Shown: one piece after another, positions 49,395 to 58,401 of the stretch | How positions within the stretch are numbered: position 1 is the stretch's first letter | How the letters are laid out: each line of letters begins with the position of its first letter | Assembly: GCA_963790065.1 (NCBI GenBank) | Contig: CAWBNK010000006.1 | Span: 806,001 to 870,000, forward strand | Length of the DNA stretch: 64,000 bases | Reading direction: 5' to 3' | Origin: Palsa-504 sp963790065 | GTDB lineage: Bacteria > Actinomycetota > Actinomycetes > Streptosporangiales > Streptosporangiaceae | Made by a program: the position numbers and the translations under genes | The notes under the pieces: generated by a model | The model's input: only the letters and a program-made list of their open reading frames with translations | Databases searched by the model: none | What the model was told of the DNA's origin: nothing

Positions 49395-49555
49395 GTTCAC
49401 GTCATCCACAATGCCAGCCAGGCAGGACCGTTACTAGCGGGAATCGGACATCCACCCCTGCGGCCCGCGCCCTCAGCGCGCCAGGCCATGGCGAGTAGGC
49501 TCGTGCCGGTAGCAGCGCACCAGGCCTGGTAGGAGCGGCACCGACAGGAGCGATC

Positions 49556-50320
49556 ATGCACGCCGAAATCAAGGGCACCACGATGCCGGTTCTCGAGGTC
49601 ACGCTTGAGCAGGGCGAGCAGGTGGTCTCCACCCACGGCGAGCTGTCCTGGATGACCCCGAACATCCAGCTCACCCAGCACATGGGCGGCGGCGGGCAGG
49701 CCGGCGGGGGCGGCTTCATGCAGGGCCTCAAGCGGGTCATGGGCGGCGGCGGGCTGTTCATGACCCACTACGAGGCGACCTCAGGCACCGGCATGGTGAC
49801 GTTCGCGGCCAAGCTGCCCGGCCACATCATGCCCACCGACATCGAGCCCGGCCAGAGCCGCTACGTGCACCGCCACGGCTGGCTGTGCGGCACGCCCGGC
49901 ATCACGGCGAGCGTCGGGCTGCAGCAGAACTTCCGCGGCGGCCTGTGGGGCGGCGACGGGTTCGTGCTGCAGAAGCTCGAGGGCCGGGGCCGCGCCTGGA
50001 TCGAGCTATCCGGCGAGCTGGTGCACTACACGCTGGCCCCGGGTCAGACCCTTATGGTGCACCCCGGGCACGTGGGCATGTTCGAGGGCAGCGTCCAGTT
50101 CACCATCACCCGGGTGCCGGGCATCGCCAACCTGGCCTTCGGCGCCGACGGCTTCCACCTGGTGGCCCTGACCGGCCCGGGGCAGGTCTGGCTGCAGTCG
50201 ATGCCGCTGCCCATCCTGGCCCACGCGCTCGACCCCTACCTGGCCCGGCAGGCCGATCCGCAGACCGCGGAGGCCGGCGCGGTGGGCGGCATCATCGGCA
50301 ACATCATGCGCGGACAGTAA
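49556..50320 (+). CDS. AIM24 family protein
   Basis: 254 aa. VLEVTLEQGEQVVSTHGELSWMTPNI and the Gly-rich turn GGGGLFMTHYEATSG match the AIM24/TIGR00266 beta-roll. GGDGFVLQKLEGRGRAWIELSG is the repeated half. A Gly-rich stretch occurs at residues 44-62. Bacterial members are of unknown function; the yeast namesake affects mitochondrial membrane architecture. AGGAGCG upstream of the ATG is the ribosome site. Confidence 0.88.
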   Translation: MHAEIKGTTMPVLEVTLEQGEQVVSTHGELSWMTPNIQLTQHMGGGGQAGGGGFMQGLKRVMGGGGLFMTHYEATSGTGMVTFAAKLPGHIMPTDIEPGQSRYVHRHGWLCGTPGITASVGLQQNFRGGLWGGDGFVLQKLEGRGRAWIELSGELVHYTLAPGQTLMVHPGHVGMFEGSVQFTITRVPGIANLAFGADGFHLVALTGPGQVWLQSMPLPILAHALDPYLARQADPQTAEAGAVGGIIGNIMRGQ

Positions 50321-50332
50321 CCGGGCCGGTAA

Positions 50333-50363
50333 TTTTATTGGGGCCGAACGGTCCGTGCTGGCC
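50333..50363. repeat. Short intergenic repeat, copy 2
   Basis: TTTTATTGGGGCCGAACGG followed by TCCGTGCTGGCC, just after the AIM24 stop. Compare the copy after dapB on the opposite strand. Confidence 0.4.
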
Positions 50364-50631
50364 GCCAGTCGCTACATTCCGTGTTCACACTGGCTAACTG
50401 CGACATCCGGCTTCTCTCAGGTCCAGGATCTGTTACTCCGCGTGAAGTATCACCTGGGAGATAGGTAACTATTACCCCGTTACCCGTTGCATTGGGTACA
50501 GTACATAGGGTTACATTACAAATGGTAGCGGAACAACTCCGCACCGTGTTTTACCGGTCGGTGCCCCGTCAGCGGGCCGTGTTAGCTGACGGGGCGCCAC
50601 CCCAGTCAGGATCATATTCGAGGTGTGTGTC
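50364..50631. promoter_or_regulatory. AT-rich promoter-like region with GTTAC motifs
   Basis: The segment 50455-50525 is markedly A/T-richer than its surroundings. It has GGTAACTATTACC, GTTACCCGTTGCATTGGGTA (an imperfect dyad) and GGGTTACATTAC. Probably the control region of the next small gene. No gene seen in it. Confidence 0.4.
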
Positions 50632-50928
50632 GTGGCCAGCAGCTATCCCGACGAAGGCCTATCAGCGCCCGATGACGGTGACTCCGGCGCCAGGCTCCCG
50701 TTCCGGGGCAGCGGCGCGGACCGTCCGGTGCCCGTTGAGGCCCGCGCGGAAGTCCGGGACCGCGAGACCTACTACGCAGAGCTGCGGTTCGCCGTGCACT
50801 GCCAGAGCCGGTCCATACCTCAGCCCCGGGCCGCCCTGGATGACCAGGAGACGGACACACCGAAGCGCCGCCCCGACGAGGAAAGCTGGGACGACATGAT
50901 TGCCCGCTTCGGCGACACCTGGACCTGA
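50632..50928 (+). CDS. Small acidic protein, unknown
   Basis: 98 aa, hydrophilic and acidic, ending RRPDEESWDDMIARFGDTW. No domain recognised. The GTG start (VASSYPDEG) follows CGAGGTGTG; another GTG lies 9 nt upstream. The codon third positions are G/C-rich as in real genes of this window, and a distinct promoter-like region precedes it. Confidence 0.55.
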   Translation: MASSYPDEGLSAPDDGDSGARLPFRGSGADRPVPVEARAEVRDRETYYAELRFAVHCQSRSIPQPRAALDDQETDTPKRRPDEESWDDMIARFGDTWT

Positions 50929-51071
50929 GAGCAGTCGGCGGCGGTCCGGGCCCTTCCTCCGGCGCACGGGCGTCCGGCGCCGCCGTCGACCTCTCAGCTT
51001 GCCTCCTGTGATCGCCGCCACGCGCGTTGACGATCTTCCACCCGCCTGGCCTGTCGATCAGCACTCCGGTC

Positions 51072-51902
51072 CTACCGGCGCCAGAAGTCGAACCGGTCCC
51101 GCCCGACCCGGAATCCGGCCGCCTCGACCACATCGACAGCCAGCTTGAACTTGCTGCCGACCCGCCAGGGCTGATGCGCGTCGCTGCCGAACGACACCGC
51201 GCTACCCCCTGCGTCCCGCCACCAGCCGAGCAGTTCGGCCGAGACCAGCGGGCTCTTCGTGTTCACCTCGAGGACCCGGTCGCTGGCGGCCAGGGCGCGC
51301 AGCACCTCCCGGTATTCGGCTTCGAAGGCTCGCTCCTCGTAGGGTCCCGCCGACCACGGCCACATCCGCCGCGGGAAATCCAGGTGGGCCAGCACGCCGA
51401 AGATGCCGCTGCCTTCGATCAGCCGGACCACCTCGGCCAAGTACAGCCGCATGGCCTCGTCGGCGGCCATGTCGCGGAACAGCACGTCGGCCGCGGTCAG
51501 GCGCCCGCCGTAGGGCACCGCGTGCACCGAGCCGAGGATCCGGTCAAAGCCGCCCCGGGCCACGACATCGGCCGCGCTGGCCGCCCACATGTGCGCCTCG
51601 CCGATCTCGGCTCCGGACAGGATCCGCAGGTCCGGGTAACGCTCGCGGCATTCTTCGACCGAGGCCAGGTAGCCGCTGACATTCAGCGGGCGCATCCGCG
51701 GGTACGGGCGCGGGTCGATGTTGTCCGCGGCGATCTGGTCGCCGTCCATCCCGACGGTGAAGTCCACGTGATCGGTGAAGGCGACCGCGGGCACCCCGGC
51801 GGCCAGCGCCTGCTCGCAGCTGAGCATCATCGAGGCCTCAGGCGGTGCGTCCCACGACCACTGGGTGTGCACATGGTTGTCCGCGGGCAGCACGCTGCTC
51901 AT
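51072..51902 (-). CDS. PHP-domain phosphoesterase (histidinol-phosphatase-like)
   Basis: 276 aa. PHP metal motifs: DNHVHTQWSWDA, VAFTDHVDFT, LSGAEIGEAH, GSVHAVPYGG, LAHLDFPRR and SFGSDAHQPW. The order matches HisJ/HisK-type histidinol phosphatases. No histidine gene is near, so the substrate may differ. The start at MSSVLPADNHVHT was chosen from the family N-terminus; an upstream GTG would add about 14 residues. Confidence 0.82.
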   Translation of the reverse strand: MSSVLPADNHVHTQWSWDAPPEASMMLSCEQALAAGVPAVAFTDHVDFTVGMDGDQIAADNIDPRPYPRMRPLNVSGYLASVEECRERYPDLRILSGAEIGEAHMWAASAADVVARGGFDRILGSVHAVPYGGRLTAADVLFRDMAADEAMRLYLAEVVRLIEGSGIFGVLAHLDFPRRMWPWSAGPYEERAFEAEYREVLRALAASDRVLEVNTKSPLVSAELLGWWRDAGGSAVSFGSDAHQPWRVGSKFKLAVDVVEAAGFRVGRDRFDFWRR

Positions 51903-51940
51903 TCTCTCATGCACGCTCAGGCCCGCTCCGACCTGCCCGC

Positions 51941-53431
51941 TCACCAGCCCGGCTGGCGGGGCTTCGCCGAGGTGATGACGTAGACCTCACCCGGGTCGGG
52001 ATCCGGGTCCTGCGCCGCGGCCAGCGCCGGCGGTTCGGGGATGGCCGGGGTGTCGGCAGGTTCGGGCGGCGGCTCGTCGTCGTCGCCCCGGCGCTTCTTG
52101 GCCGCCTCGGCAGTGATCCGGTCGGCCAGCTTCTGCCAGCGGTCTTCCCATTCGGCGACGTTCCCGCCGCAGGCGCGCACGTAGGCCACGGCAACCGGCA
52201 GCGTGGGCAGCCGCAGCCCGCCCGCCGCCGACGCCAGCGTCTTCATGGTGTAATGCGAGGTCTCGGCCATCTCGGGGTAGTCAAGGTCGACCTTGGCCCG
52301 CAGCGCGCGCAGGTCGCGCGCAAACGCCTCCAGGCCGTCAGGCGCGATGCTGACCAGCGCGCGCGAGGAACTCATGGGCCGCTCGTCGGGCTTGGCCGTG
52401 TCCCGCTGCTTGATCACCGGCCCGGCCGGGCCGGATGGTTCCGCAGCCGCGGCAGCGCCCGGCACGACCCGCGGCGCGTTCAAGTGATCCCAGCCGTCCG
52501 GCCCCCCGGCGTGTGGCCCGCCCGGCCCCTCGCGCAACGGCATCCCTGACGCACCAGGGACCCCCGCCGTGCCCGGCATTCCCGAGCCGCCCGGCATTCC
52601 CGAGCCGCCCGGCATTCCCGAGCCGCCCGGCATCGCGGACCCGCCTGGCATTCCCGAGCCGCCCGGAGCCCTCCCCGGGCCGACGTCGGCCCCGGGGACG
52701 TTGCCGTACGAGTGTGCGCCGCCCGACGGCGGAACACCCGGAGCCCGGTACGGCCGTCCCGGCCGGGCTCGGCCGCTCAGCGGCTCGTGGCCAGGAGCCG
52801 GGCCTGGCCTGCCGCCTCCCGGCCCTCCCGTGGGCCCTCCTCCTGGCACGCCCGCCTGCCCGGGGGCTTGCGGGCGGTACGGCCGCTCAGCCCGGGGCGG
52901 AACCCGGCGGCCGTTGGGCAGCCGGTACTGATGGCCCGGTAGCGGCCCGCCGTTATCTGCGCCGTCGTTAGGCCCGCCGCCATGTAGCGGGCCGCCGTTG
53001 ACCCCGTCGCCGTAGGCCGGGCCGCCGTTCGCATGGCTCCCGTGGGCCGGCCCGCCCAGCGGGTTACCCTGCCCCGGGGTGCCGTTCGGGGGGAAGTTGC
53101 CGGGCGGCGGACCGAACCGGCCCGGCTGGCGCGGGTACGGCCGACCCGGCTGCCCGGGCCGCGGTCGCTGCGGCATGGCCTGCTGCGGTGGCGCCTGCTG
53201 CGGCCTTGCCTGCTGGGGCCCTGCCTGCTGGGATAGGGGCTCCTGGGATAGAGGCTCCTGGGACGGCGGCGGCTCGCCCGGCCGACGCAGCAGCTGGCCG
53301 TAGTATTCCGCTTCGTCGTCCGCCTCGCGCCCGGCCGGATCGTCTTTGAACCGGAATCCCCGGCGGTCGCCCCGGCGTCTCCTGGGCTGCCCGTAAGCAT
53401 CGCGGCCCAGGCCGGTGTCGCCACGTTCCAC
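51941..53431 (-). CDS. Repeat-rich disordered protein with helix-turn-helix domain
   Basis: 496 aa. Residues 1-340 are of low complexity, rich in Pro, Gly and Gln, with five or more MPGGSG units. Residues about 345-435 hold a folded region, ALVSIAPDGLEAFARDLRALRAKVDLDYPEMAETSHYTMKTLASAAGGLRLPTLPVAVAYVRACGGNVAEWEDRW. It looks like an XRE-type helix-turn-helix and aligns with the N-terminus of the protein encoded at 55.4-56.9 kb. The GTG start is set by AGGAGG 7 nt upstream. It is divergent from nfeD, so it may regulate it. Function unknown. Confidence 0.75.
   Translation of the reverse strand: MERGDTGLGRDAYGQPRRRRGDRRGFRFKDDPAGREADDEAEYYGQLLRRPGEPPPSQEPLSQEPLSQQAGPQQARPQQAPPQQAMPQRPRPGQPGRPYPRQPGRFGPPPGNFPPNGTPGQGNPLGGPAHGSHANGGPAYGDGVNGGPLHGGGPNDGADNGGPLPGHQYRLPNGRRVPPRAERPYRPQAPGQAGVPGGGPTGGPGGGRPGPAPGHEPLSGRARPGRPYRAPGVPPSGGAHSYGNVPGADVGPGRAPGGSGMPGGSAMPGGSGMPGGSGMPGGSGMPGTAGVPGASGMPLREGPGGPHAGGPDGWDHLNAPRVVPGAAAAAEPSGPAGPVIKQRDTAKPDERPMSSSRALVSIAPDGLEAFARDLRALRAKVDLDYPEMAETSHYTMKTLASAAGGLRLPTLPVAVAYVRACGGNVAEWEDRWQKLADRITAEAAKKRRGDDDEPPPEPADTPAIPEPPALAAAQDPDPDPGEVYVITSAKPRQPGW
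52565..52675. repeat. 18-bp tandem repeat coding MPGGSG units
   Basis: About six copies of an 18-bp unit (plus-strand GGCATTCCCGAGCCGCCC), one diverged to GCATCGCGGACCCGCCTG. In frame with the minus-strand gene. Confidence 0.8.
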
Positions 53432-53679
53432 CAGGTACCTCCTGGACCCTGATTGTCCAGCCGCGCTGCGGGACAAGTGCCCTATCTGACGAGTGTAGGT
53501 CGGCAGAAATCCCCTGTAGGACCGAGACGGCCAATTGTCACTAATTGCACATAATCGCGTCGTATTGACCCGATAACACCCTGTATCGGGGGCCAGCCTC
53601 GGGCCGGAGCCAGGGCGCGCGATACGAACGGCGTGCGGCGGGGGATACTCTCAAAACAGAAGCATTCAGCGGAGCGGCC

Positions 53680-54114
53680 ATGATGGCTTGGATCGTATGG
53701 CTGATCATTGCAGCCGTACTTGGCGTTGCCGAAGTCCTCACCACGACACTGGCCTTCGGCCTCATCGCGGTCGCCGCGGTGGTCGCGGCGGCGGTCGGCG
53801 CCTTCCACCTGGACCTGGGCGTTCAGCTGGCCGCCTTCGTCGTAACCGCCGGCGCCGGGCTCGGGTTTGTCCGCCCGATCGCGCTCCGGCACCTCAAGCA
53901 GCCGCCGGTGCTGCGCACGGGAACCGCCGCGCTGGTCGGCCGTTCGGCGATCGTCTTGGAAGAGGTTAACGAGCACGGCGGGCGGGTCCGCATCGACGGC
54001 GAGGTATGGACCTCGCGTCCCTACCTGGACGAATCACTCGTGATCCCGGCAGGCACCAGGGTCGACGTTATGCAGATCACAGGTGCCACCGCACTTGTCT
54101 ATCCCCGGGAGTAG
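53680..54114 (+). CDS. NfeD family membrane protein
   Basis: 144 aa. Two or three hydrophobic segments (AWIVWLIIAAVLGVAEVLTTTLAFGLIAVAAVVAAAVG, then VQLAAFVVTAGAGLGFV) precede an OB-fold NfeD C-terminal domain (GTAALVGRSAIVLEEVNEHGGRVRIDGEVWTSRP). NfeD partners with SPFH proteins in membrane microdomains. SPFH starts 2 nt after its stop. ATG at 53680 or 53683. AGCGGAG lies upstream. Confidence 0.9.
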   Translation: MMAWIVWLIIAAVLGVAEVLTTTLAFGLIAVAAVVAAAVGAFHLDLGVQLAAFVVTAGAGLGFVRPIALRHLKQPPVLRTGTAALVGRSAIVLEEVNEHGGRVRIDGEVWTSRPYLDESLVIPAGTRVDVMQITGATALVYPRE

Positions 54115-54116
54115 CC

Positions 54117-55367
54117 ATGATCCTGGCTGAACTCATCATCGCGGCCGTCGTCGCGATCTTGGTCGTTATCACTGTGGTGCGGTCGGTACGGATCGTGCCT
54201 CAGGCCCGCGCACGCAACGTCGAGCGGCTCGGCCGCTACCGCAAGACGCTGGAACCCGGGATGAATTTCGTCATTCCCATGATCGACCGGGTGAAGCCGA
54301 TCATCGACCTGCGCGAGCAGGTCGTCTCGTTCAATGGCGCGCCGGTGATCACCGAGGACAACCTGGTCGTGCTCATCGACACGGTGCTGTTCTTCCAGGT
54401 CACCGATCCGCGCGCGGCAGACTACGAGATTGTCAACTACATCCAGGCGATCGAGCAGATCACCGCGACCATGCTGCGTAGCGTGATCGGCTCCATGGAC
54501 CTGGAGCAGACGCTGACCTCGCGCGACAAGATCAATGCCCTCCTGCGCGGCGTCCTCGACGACGCGTCGGGCAAGTGGGGCATCCGGGTCACCCGGGTCG
54601 AGATCAAGGCCATCGACCCGCCCAAGTCCGTGAAGGACGCGATGGAGAAGCAGATGCGCGCCGAGCGCGAGAAGCGTGCCGCGGTCCTGACCGCCGAGGG
54701 TGTCAGGCAGTCCAAGATCCTCACCGCGGAGGGCGAGAAGCAGAGCGCCATCCTCGGCGCGGAAGGCGCCAAGCAGAGCGCGATCCTGCGGGCCGAAGGC
54801 CAGGCCCAGGCCATCGCGACCGTGTTCCAGGCCGTGCACGACAACGACCCGGATCCCAAGCTGCTCGCCTACCAGTACCTGCAGACGCTGCCGCAGATCG
54901 CGCAGGGCTCGGGCAGCACGTTCTGGGTCATCCCGAGCGAAGTGACCACCGCGCTCCGGTCGGTCGCCAACGCCTTCGGCGGCGCGGACGCAGGCCCCGC
55001 CGAGCCTGCCCGTGGCCCCAGGGACCGGGCCCGGCGCGAGCCGCCTGCTGTGCCCGCCGCGGAGGGTCTGACCGCGATCGGCGCCGGGCCAGCCGACGCC
55101 GCCGCGGAGAACAGCACCGTAGCAGAGGCTGCCGGAGCTCCGGGAACCAGCGTTCCGCCGGTCTCGGCGGCCGTGGTCGATGCCGTGACCGCCATGCTCG
55201 CCGACAGCGGCTCAGGCACCGGCTTCTTCGATCCGCTCGGCGCCGCCGATCCCGTCAGCGGCGCGGGAGCAGTGAGCCCGGCCGACGGCGATCCGGCCGA
55301 GGCGGCCGCCGCTACCGCGCCGGATCGCGACATGCCTTCGGCCAACGGCAGCGAGGCCGCTATCTGA
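54117..55367 (+). CDS. SPFH/flotillin-like membrane protein
   Basis: 416 aa. One N-terminal helix (LAELIIAAVVAILVVITVV), then the SPFH domain: RLGRYRKTLEPGMNFVIPMIDRV, FFQVTDPRAADYEI and LRSVIGSMDLEQTLTSRDKI. A coiled coil with three KQSAIL-type repeats follows (residues about 200-245), as in QmcA/stomatin. Residues 300-416 are an Ala/Pro-rich tail absent in E. coli relatives. It forms oligomers with NfeD. Start chosen at the ATG directly after nfeD; a longer upstream reading overlaps nfeD. Its stop overlaps the end of the convergent gene by 8 nt. Confidence 0.92.
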   Translation: MILAELIIAAVVAILVVITVVRSVRIVPQARARNVERLGRYRKTLEPGMNFVIPMIDRVKPIIDLREQVVSFNGAPVITEDNLVVLIDTVLFFQVTDPRAADYEIVNYIQAIEQITATMLRSVIGSMDLEQTLTSRDKINALLRGVLDDASGKWGIRVTRVEIKAIDPPKSVKDAMEKQMRAEREKRAAVLTAEGVRQSKILTAEGEKQSAILGAEGAKQSAILRAEGQAQAIATVFQAVHDNDPDPKLLAYQYLQTLPQIAQGSGSTFWVIPSEVTTALRSVANAFGGADAGPAEPARGPRDRARREPPAVPAAEGLTAIGAGPADAAAENSTVAEAAGAPGTSVPPVSAAVVDAVTAMLADSGSGTGFFDPLGAADPVSGAGAVSPADGDPAEAAAATAPDRDMPSANGSEAAI

Positions 55368-56940
55368 GCAGTAGCACCAGGACGCTGCCGATGAGCGCGG
55401 CCACCACGATGACCAGTATCAGCCGCAGCGGATAGTAGCGGTCGGAGCGGCGGTTGGCCGGCGCCCCGGCCGCCACGCCCTGAGCCTGCGGAGCCTGCGC
55501 GGCAGCCGCCGCGACGGTTACGGTCTCGGGCGGCGGCTCAGCGATCACGCCCTCCAGGACCGGTTCCTGCACCGGAACCGGCCCGGGCACCGCCCGGCTC
55601 CGGTCGGCGGGTGCCCAGGCATCCGTCCGGGCCGGCGTCGGCCGGCTGTCGCCGTCCTGGGCCGGCGGCTGGCTGTCGGCGCCGTCCAGCCCCTGGGTAC
55701 CCGGCCCCGTTGGAGCGGTCAGCTCACTGTCCTGCAGCCAGGAGGAGGAGAACGGATCGTGCCAGATCGACTCCGGGGCCGAGCTAAGGTCCGGCGTCAC
55801 CGTCGCCGCCACGCCGAACGGCACCTCGTCCTGCCCCCCGTGATGATTCCCGTTCGCCCCCGCGTCCGCCGCGCCATCCCAGCTCCGGCCGGAATCCCCG
55901 TTCTGGGCGCCTTCTCCGTTCTGGGCGCCATCCCCGTTCTGGCCGCTATCCCAGCGCGACCCGCCGTACTGACCCGCGTCGCCGCCCCGCGACCCGGCAT
56001 CGAACCAGCCGGCCCCGTCCTGGCTTGCCCCGCCATCCCAGCCCGAGCTGACGTGCTGCCCCTGTCGTGCGTCCCATCCCTGGGTGGCGTCCTGCCCCTG
56101 CCGTGCGTCCCACCCTTGGGTAGCTTCCTGGGCCTGCTGCGCGTCCCACCCTTGGGTAGCTTCTTGGGCCTGCTGCGCGTCCCAGCCGGGCCTTGCGTCC
56201 TGGGCTGACCCGGCGTCCCGGCTCTGGGCCTGCCTGGCCTCCTGGCCCGCTCCAGTGCCCCAGCCCTGGTTCGCGTCCTGACCGTCGTGCGTGTCCCAGT
56301 CCCGGATGGCCTCAGGGCCCGTCGTGTCGTCCAAGGCCCCGGCGCCGTCCCAGCCGCCGGTACCCGCCTCGGTGCCCCAGCCGGTCCGCCTTCTGCCGGT
56401 GCTCTGCTGCGGGGCATCGTCCCAGCCGGTGCGAGTGCTCCAGCTTGAGGGGCTGCCCGCGGTCGGCTGGCCCTGCGGGATCGCGCCCGCCGTACTGGCC
56501 GCGGCCGCTCCCCGGCTTGCGGTAGCAGTATCGGCATGCCCTTGGGCGCCCCTGAGCGCCGTCCTGATCCGCTCCGGGTCGTAGACGTCCGGCGGTGCCA
56601 TGGTGACCCCCGCGCGGGCGCCGGCGGCCGCCGCCGGGCTCGCCCCCGGCGGCCTGACCGGAAGGTTGGGGTCGGCCCGGGCCTCTGAGCCCAGCCGCCG
56701 CCACCGTTCCTCCCACTCGAGCACGTCTCCGTCGCAGGCGCGCACGTACGCGGCCAGGATGGGCAGGGTCGGCAGGGCGGGGCCGTTCTCGGCTTCCTTC
56801 AGGATGCCGCTGGGGAAGTGGGTCCGGGCCGAGAGCTCGTCGTACCCGACCGCAGCCGCATCGCGCAGGGCGCGAAGGTCGGCAAGAAACCGCGCCCTAT
56901 CATCGGCTTGGCCGGCCGACCACATTCCCCGCGCTTGCAA
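55360..56940 (-). CDS. Membrane-anchored helix-turn-helix protein with Trp-rich repeats
   Basis: 526 aa. Residues about 15-85 (RFLADLRALRDAAAVGYDELSARTHFPSGILKEAENGPALPTLPILAAYVRACDGDVLEWEERW) are a helix-turn-helix like the one in the 52-kb protein. Residues 90-490 are low complexity, including about five 13-residue units (ATQGWDARQGQ type). The C-terminus has one helix LRLILVIVVAALIGSVLVLLL, so DNA binding would occur at the membrane, as in RodZ-like or CadC-like proteins. TTG at 56940 is preceded by GGAAGG; an ATG five codons later is possible. Convergent with SPFH. Confidence 0.78.
   Translation of the reverse strand: MQARGMWSAGQADDRARFLADLRALRDAAAVGYDELSARTHFPSGILKEAENGPALPTLPILAAYVRACDGDVLEWEERWRRLGSEARADPNLPVRPPGASPAAAAGARAGVTMAPPDVYDPERIRTALRGAQGHADTATASRGAAAASTAGAIPQGQPTAGSPSSWSTRTGWDDAPQQSTGRRRTGWGTEAGTGGWDGAGALDDTTGPEAIRDWDTHDGQDANQGWGTGAGQEARQAQSRDAGSAQDARPGWDAQQAQEATQGWDAQQAQEATQGWDARQGQDATQGWDARQGQHVSSGWDGGASQDGAGWFDAGSRGGDAGQYGGSRWDSGQNGDGAQNGEGAQNGDSGRSWDGAADAGANGNHHGGQDEVPFGVAATVTPDLSSAPESIWHDPFSSSWLQDSELTAPTGPGTQGLDGADSQPPAQDGDSRPTPARTDAWAPADRSRAVPGPVPVQEPVLEGVIAEPPPETVTVAAAAAQAPQAQGVAAGAPANRRSDRYYPLRLILVIVVAALIGSVLVLLLR
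56050..56200. repeat. 39-bp in-frame tandem repeat (Gly-Trp-Asp units)
   Basis: Four to five near-identical units containing CCTTGGGTAGCTTC on the plus strand. They encode QEATQGWDAQQA-type units on the minus strand. Units differ by single bases, so expansion is fairly recent. Confidence 0.75.
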
Positions 56941-57540
56941 CTAGGCACCTTCCCGCTGGACACGCATGACCTAAGGCGCCGCCCAGCGCCCGTAGCTCAC
57001 CATCTGGGATTACGGGGCAGGGTACCGCGCCAACAGCCGCGATGCCGCTGATACCGTGCATTTCGTCTTAAGTGTCTCTCGTCAGGCCCCAGAGCATACG
57101 CAGAATCGGCTATCCGGTTCCCTCTGTTCTCTGACCTGCCCGATAGATCTTCGGCAGGACGACGCGATCAGCTCGTGCTGAGCGCGTTTCGGCATCCTGT
57201 TCGGCCCGGCGGGCCGCCTTCCGGGCTGTCACCCCGGGGCGGGTGGGGCTGTGGCTGCTGATGGTCTTGCCGCGGCCGCCGCGTCAATGGCAGCCCTCTA
57301 TGCCGTCACCGGCGATCGGCTACGCCGACCTTTGACCCGGTGGCCACTCACGTCGGTTGAGCGGCTCTATTGAGGCCAAGTCGCTACGGACGGTGCAGGT
57401 CAAGCCAACTTGACAACGCCAACGTCCACTAGCGTGCTGGCCGCGCATGGATTGTGCCGGGCTGCCAGGGGGCCTCATTGCTCTAGGCCCGCGCCTGCGG
57501 GCGGCACGGGCCCAGTACCGGCTCGCAGTCCGGCAGATCG
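56941..57540. other. Intergenic region without recognisable gene
   Basis: About 600 nt between two minus-strand genes. No open frame with a domain or codon bias was found. The part 56941-57070 likely holds the promoter of the anchored helix-turn-helix gene. Composition is less G/C-skewed at codon positions than in genes. Confidence 0.5.
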
Positions 57541-58020
57541 CTATATCCCGATGCTCAGAACCTTATCCGTTGAGGCCGAGGTGCAGTTTGCCCCCGGGCA
57601 ATCAGTCACACTGGCCTGGACCACGGCAATGCCGAGGCGGAACGGAGCGCCGTTCACATCGGCTGCGGCGAGGCCTGATTCCTGCCGTGGCTTGCCCGTA
57701 CAAGTGAACCCGAACGAAGACGCGCCCTGGGCGACACGGAGGCCGACCGCCTGTGTGGTAGTGGAGTTAACGCTGCCCCCGTCGCCCGCACCGCAGGTGA
57801 CGGTGACTACAACTTGTATCGCGGCGCCATTGGCCACGAGCGTCGCCGAGTTGATGCTGATCGCAGGAGTGCTCGTGACACTGGCAGACGCGCGGGCTGC
57901 GGCGGCAGGTGCGGCCGGGGAGGCTGTGGCGGCTAGCGCGGCCACCGGTATCAGCGCTGCGCCGCAGGCTATGAAAGCCACGGCGGTCAGGCGCTTCGGG
58001 GACAGAGTCTGGAGTTGCAT
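57541..58020 (-). CDS. Secreted protein, unknown
   Basis: 159 aa. The signal peptide is KRLTAVAFIACGAALIPVAALA, with a likely cleavage after ALAATA. The mature part is Ala/Ser/Val-rich with four Cys (VTVTCGAGDG, FTCTGKP, TDCPGANC) and beta-strand character. A small secreted beta-sandwich is possible; no family recognised. AGGAG lies 7 nt before the ATG. Confidence 0.75.
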   Translation of the reverse strand: MQLQTLSPKRLTAVAFIACGAALIPVAALAATASPAAPAAAARASASVTSTPAISINSATLVANGAAIQVVVTVTCGAGDGGSVNSTTTQAVGLRVAQGASSFGFTCTGKPRQESGLAAADVNGAPFRLGIAVVQASVTDCPGANCTSASTDKVLSIGI

Positions 58021-58401
58021 GGTGTCGCTCCTTTAGTAGGCGGTTAGGAACCAATGCACCCCTTAAGACTCCGTAGAGGTCTCGACGGATATCGACATGG
58101 GGAGACCTCCCCACCCCGGGTCGCGGGAGTGGGCCAATGTCGGCGAGGCCGAGAACCTTGGGCCCTCTAGACCACCTATTCGAACTTGATCGTGCACGCT
58201 CAGCTAGCGTGTGTTTAGAAGAAGTATCCGCCGGGATGCTGGCAGCCCTGACCCCCCAGGGCCACCAGCCGCCGCAGGTGCACTGGGATCGCTGACCCGG
58301 ATTGCGCGGCCTGCCTCGGCGTGCTCCCGCACATGCCGGTAAGGCTTCGTTCGAACCCAAGCGATCATTGCTTGCGGCTTCTGCCTCCGATCCGCGGAAC
58401 C
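58021..58401. other. Intergenic region, one small hairpin
   Basis: About 380 nt upstream of the secreted-protein gene. TGGGGAG-ACC-TCCCCA near 58098 is a short perfect hairpin. No gene seen. Confidence 0.45.

Noticed and set aside
50492..50899. Alternative plus-strand frame of 135 codons over the small acidic gene
   Set aside because: Arg/Pro/Ser-rich off-frame composition; the other frame has a plausible ribosome site and acidic composition.
56050..56200. CRISPR or VNTR non-coding array
   Set aside because: 39-bp units are in frame inside the anchored helix-turn-helix gene; no spacers or cas genes.
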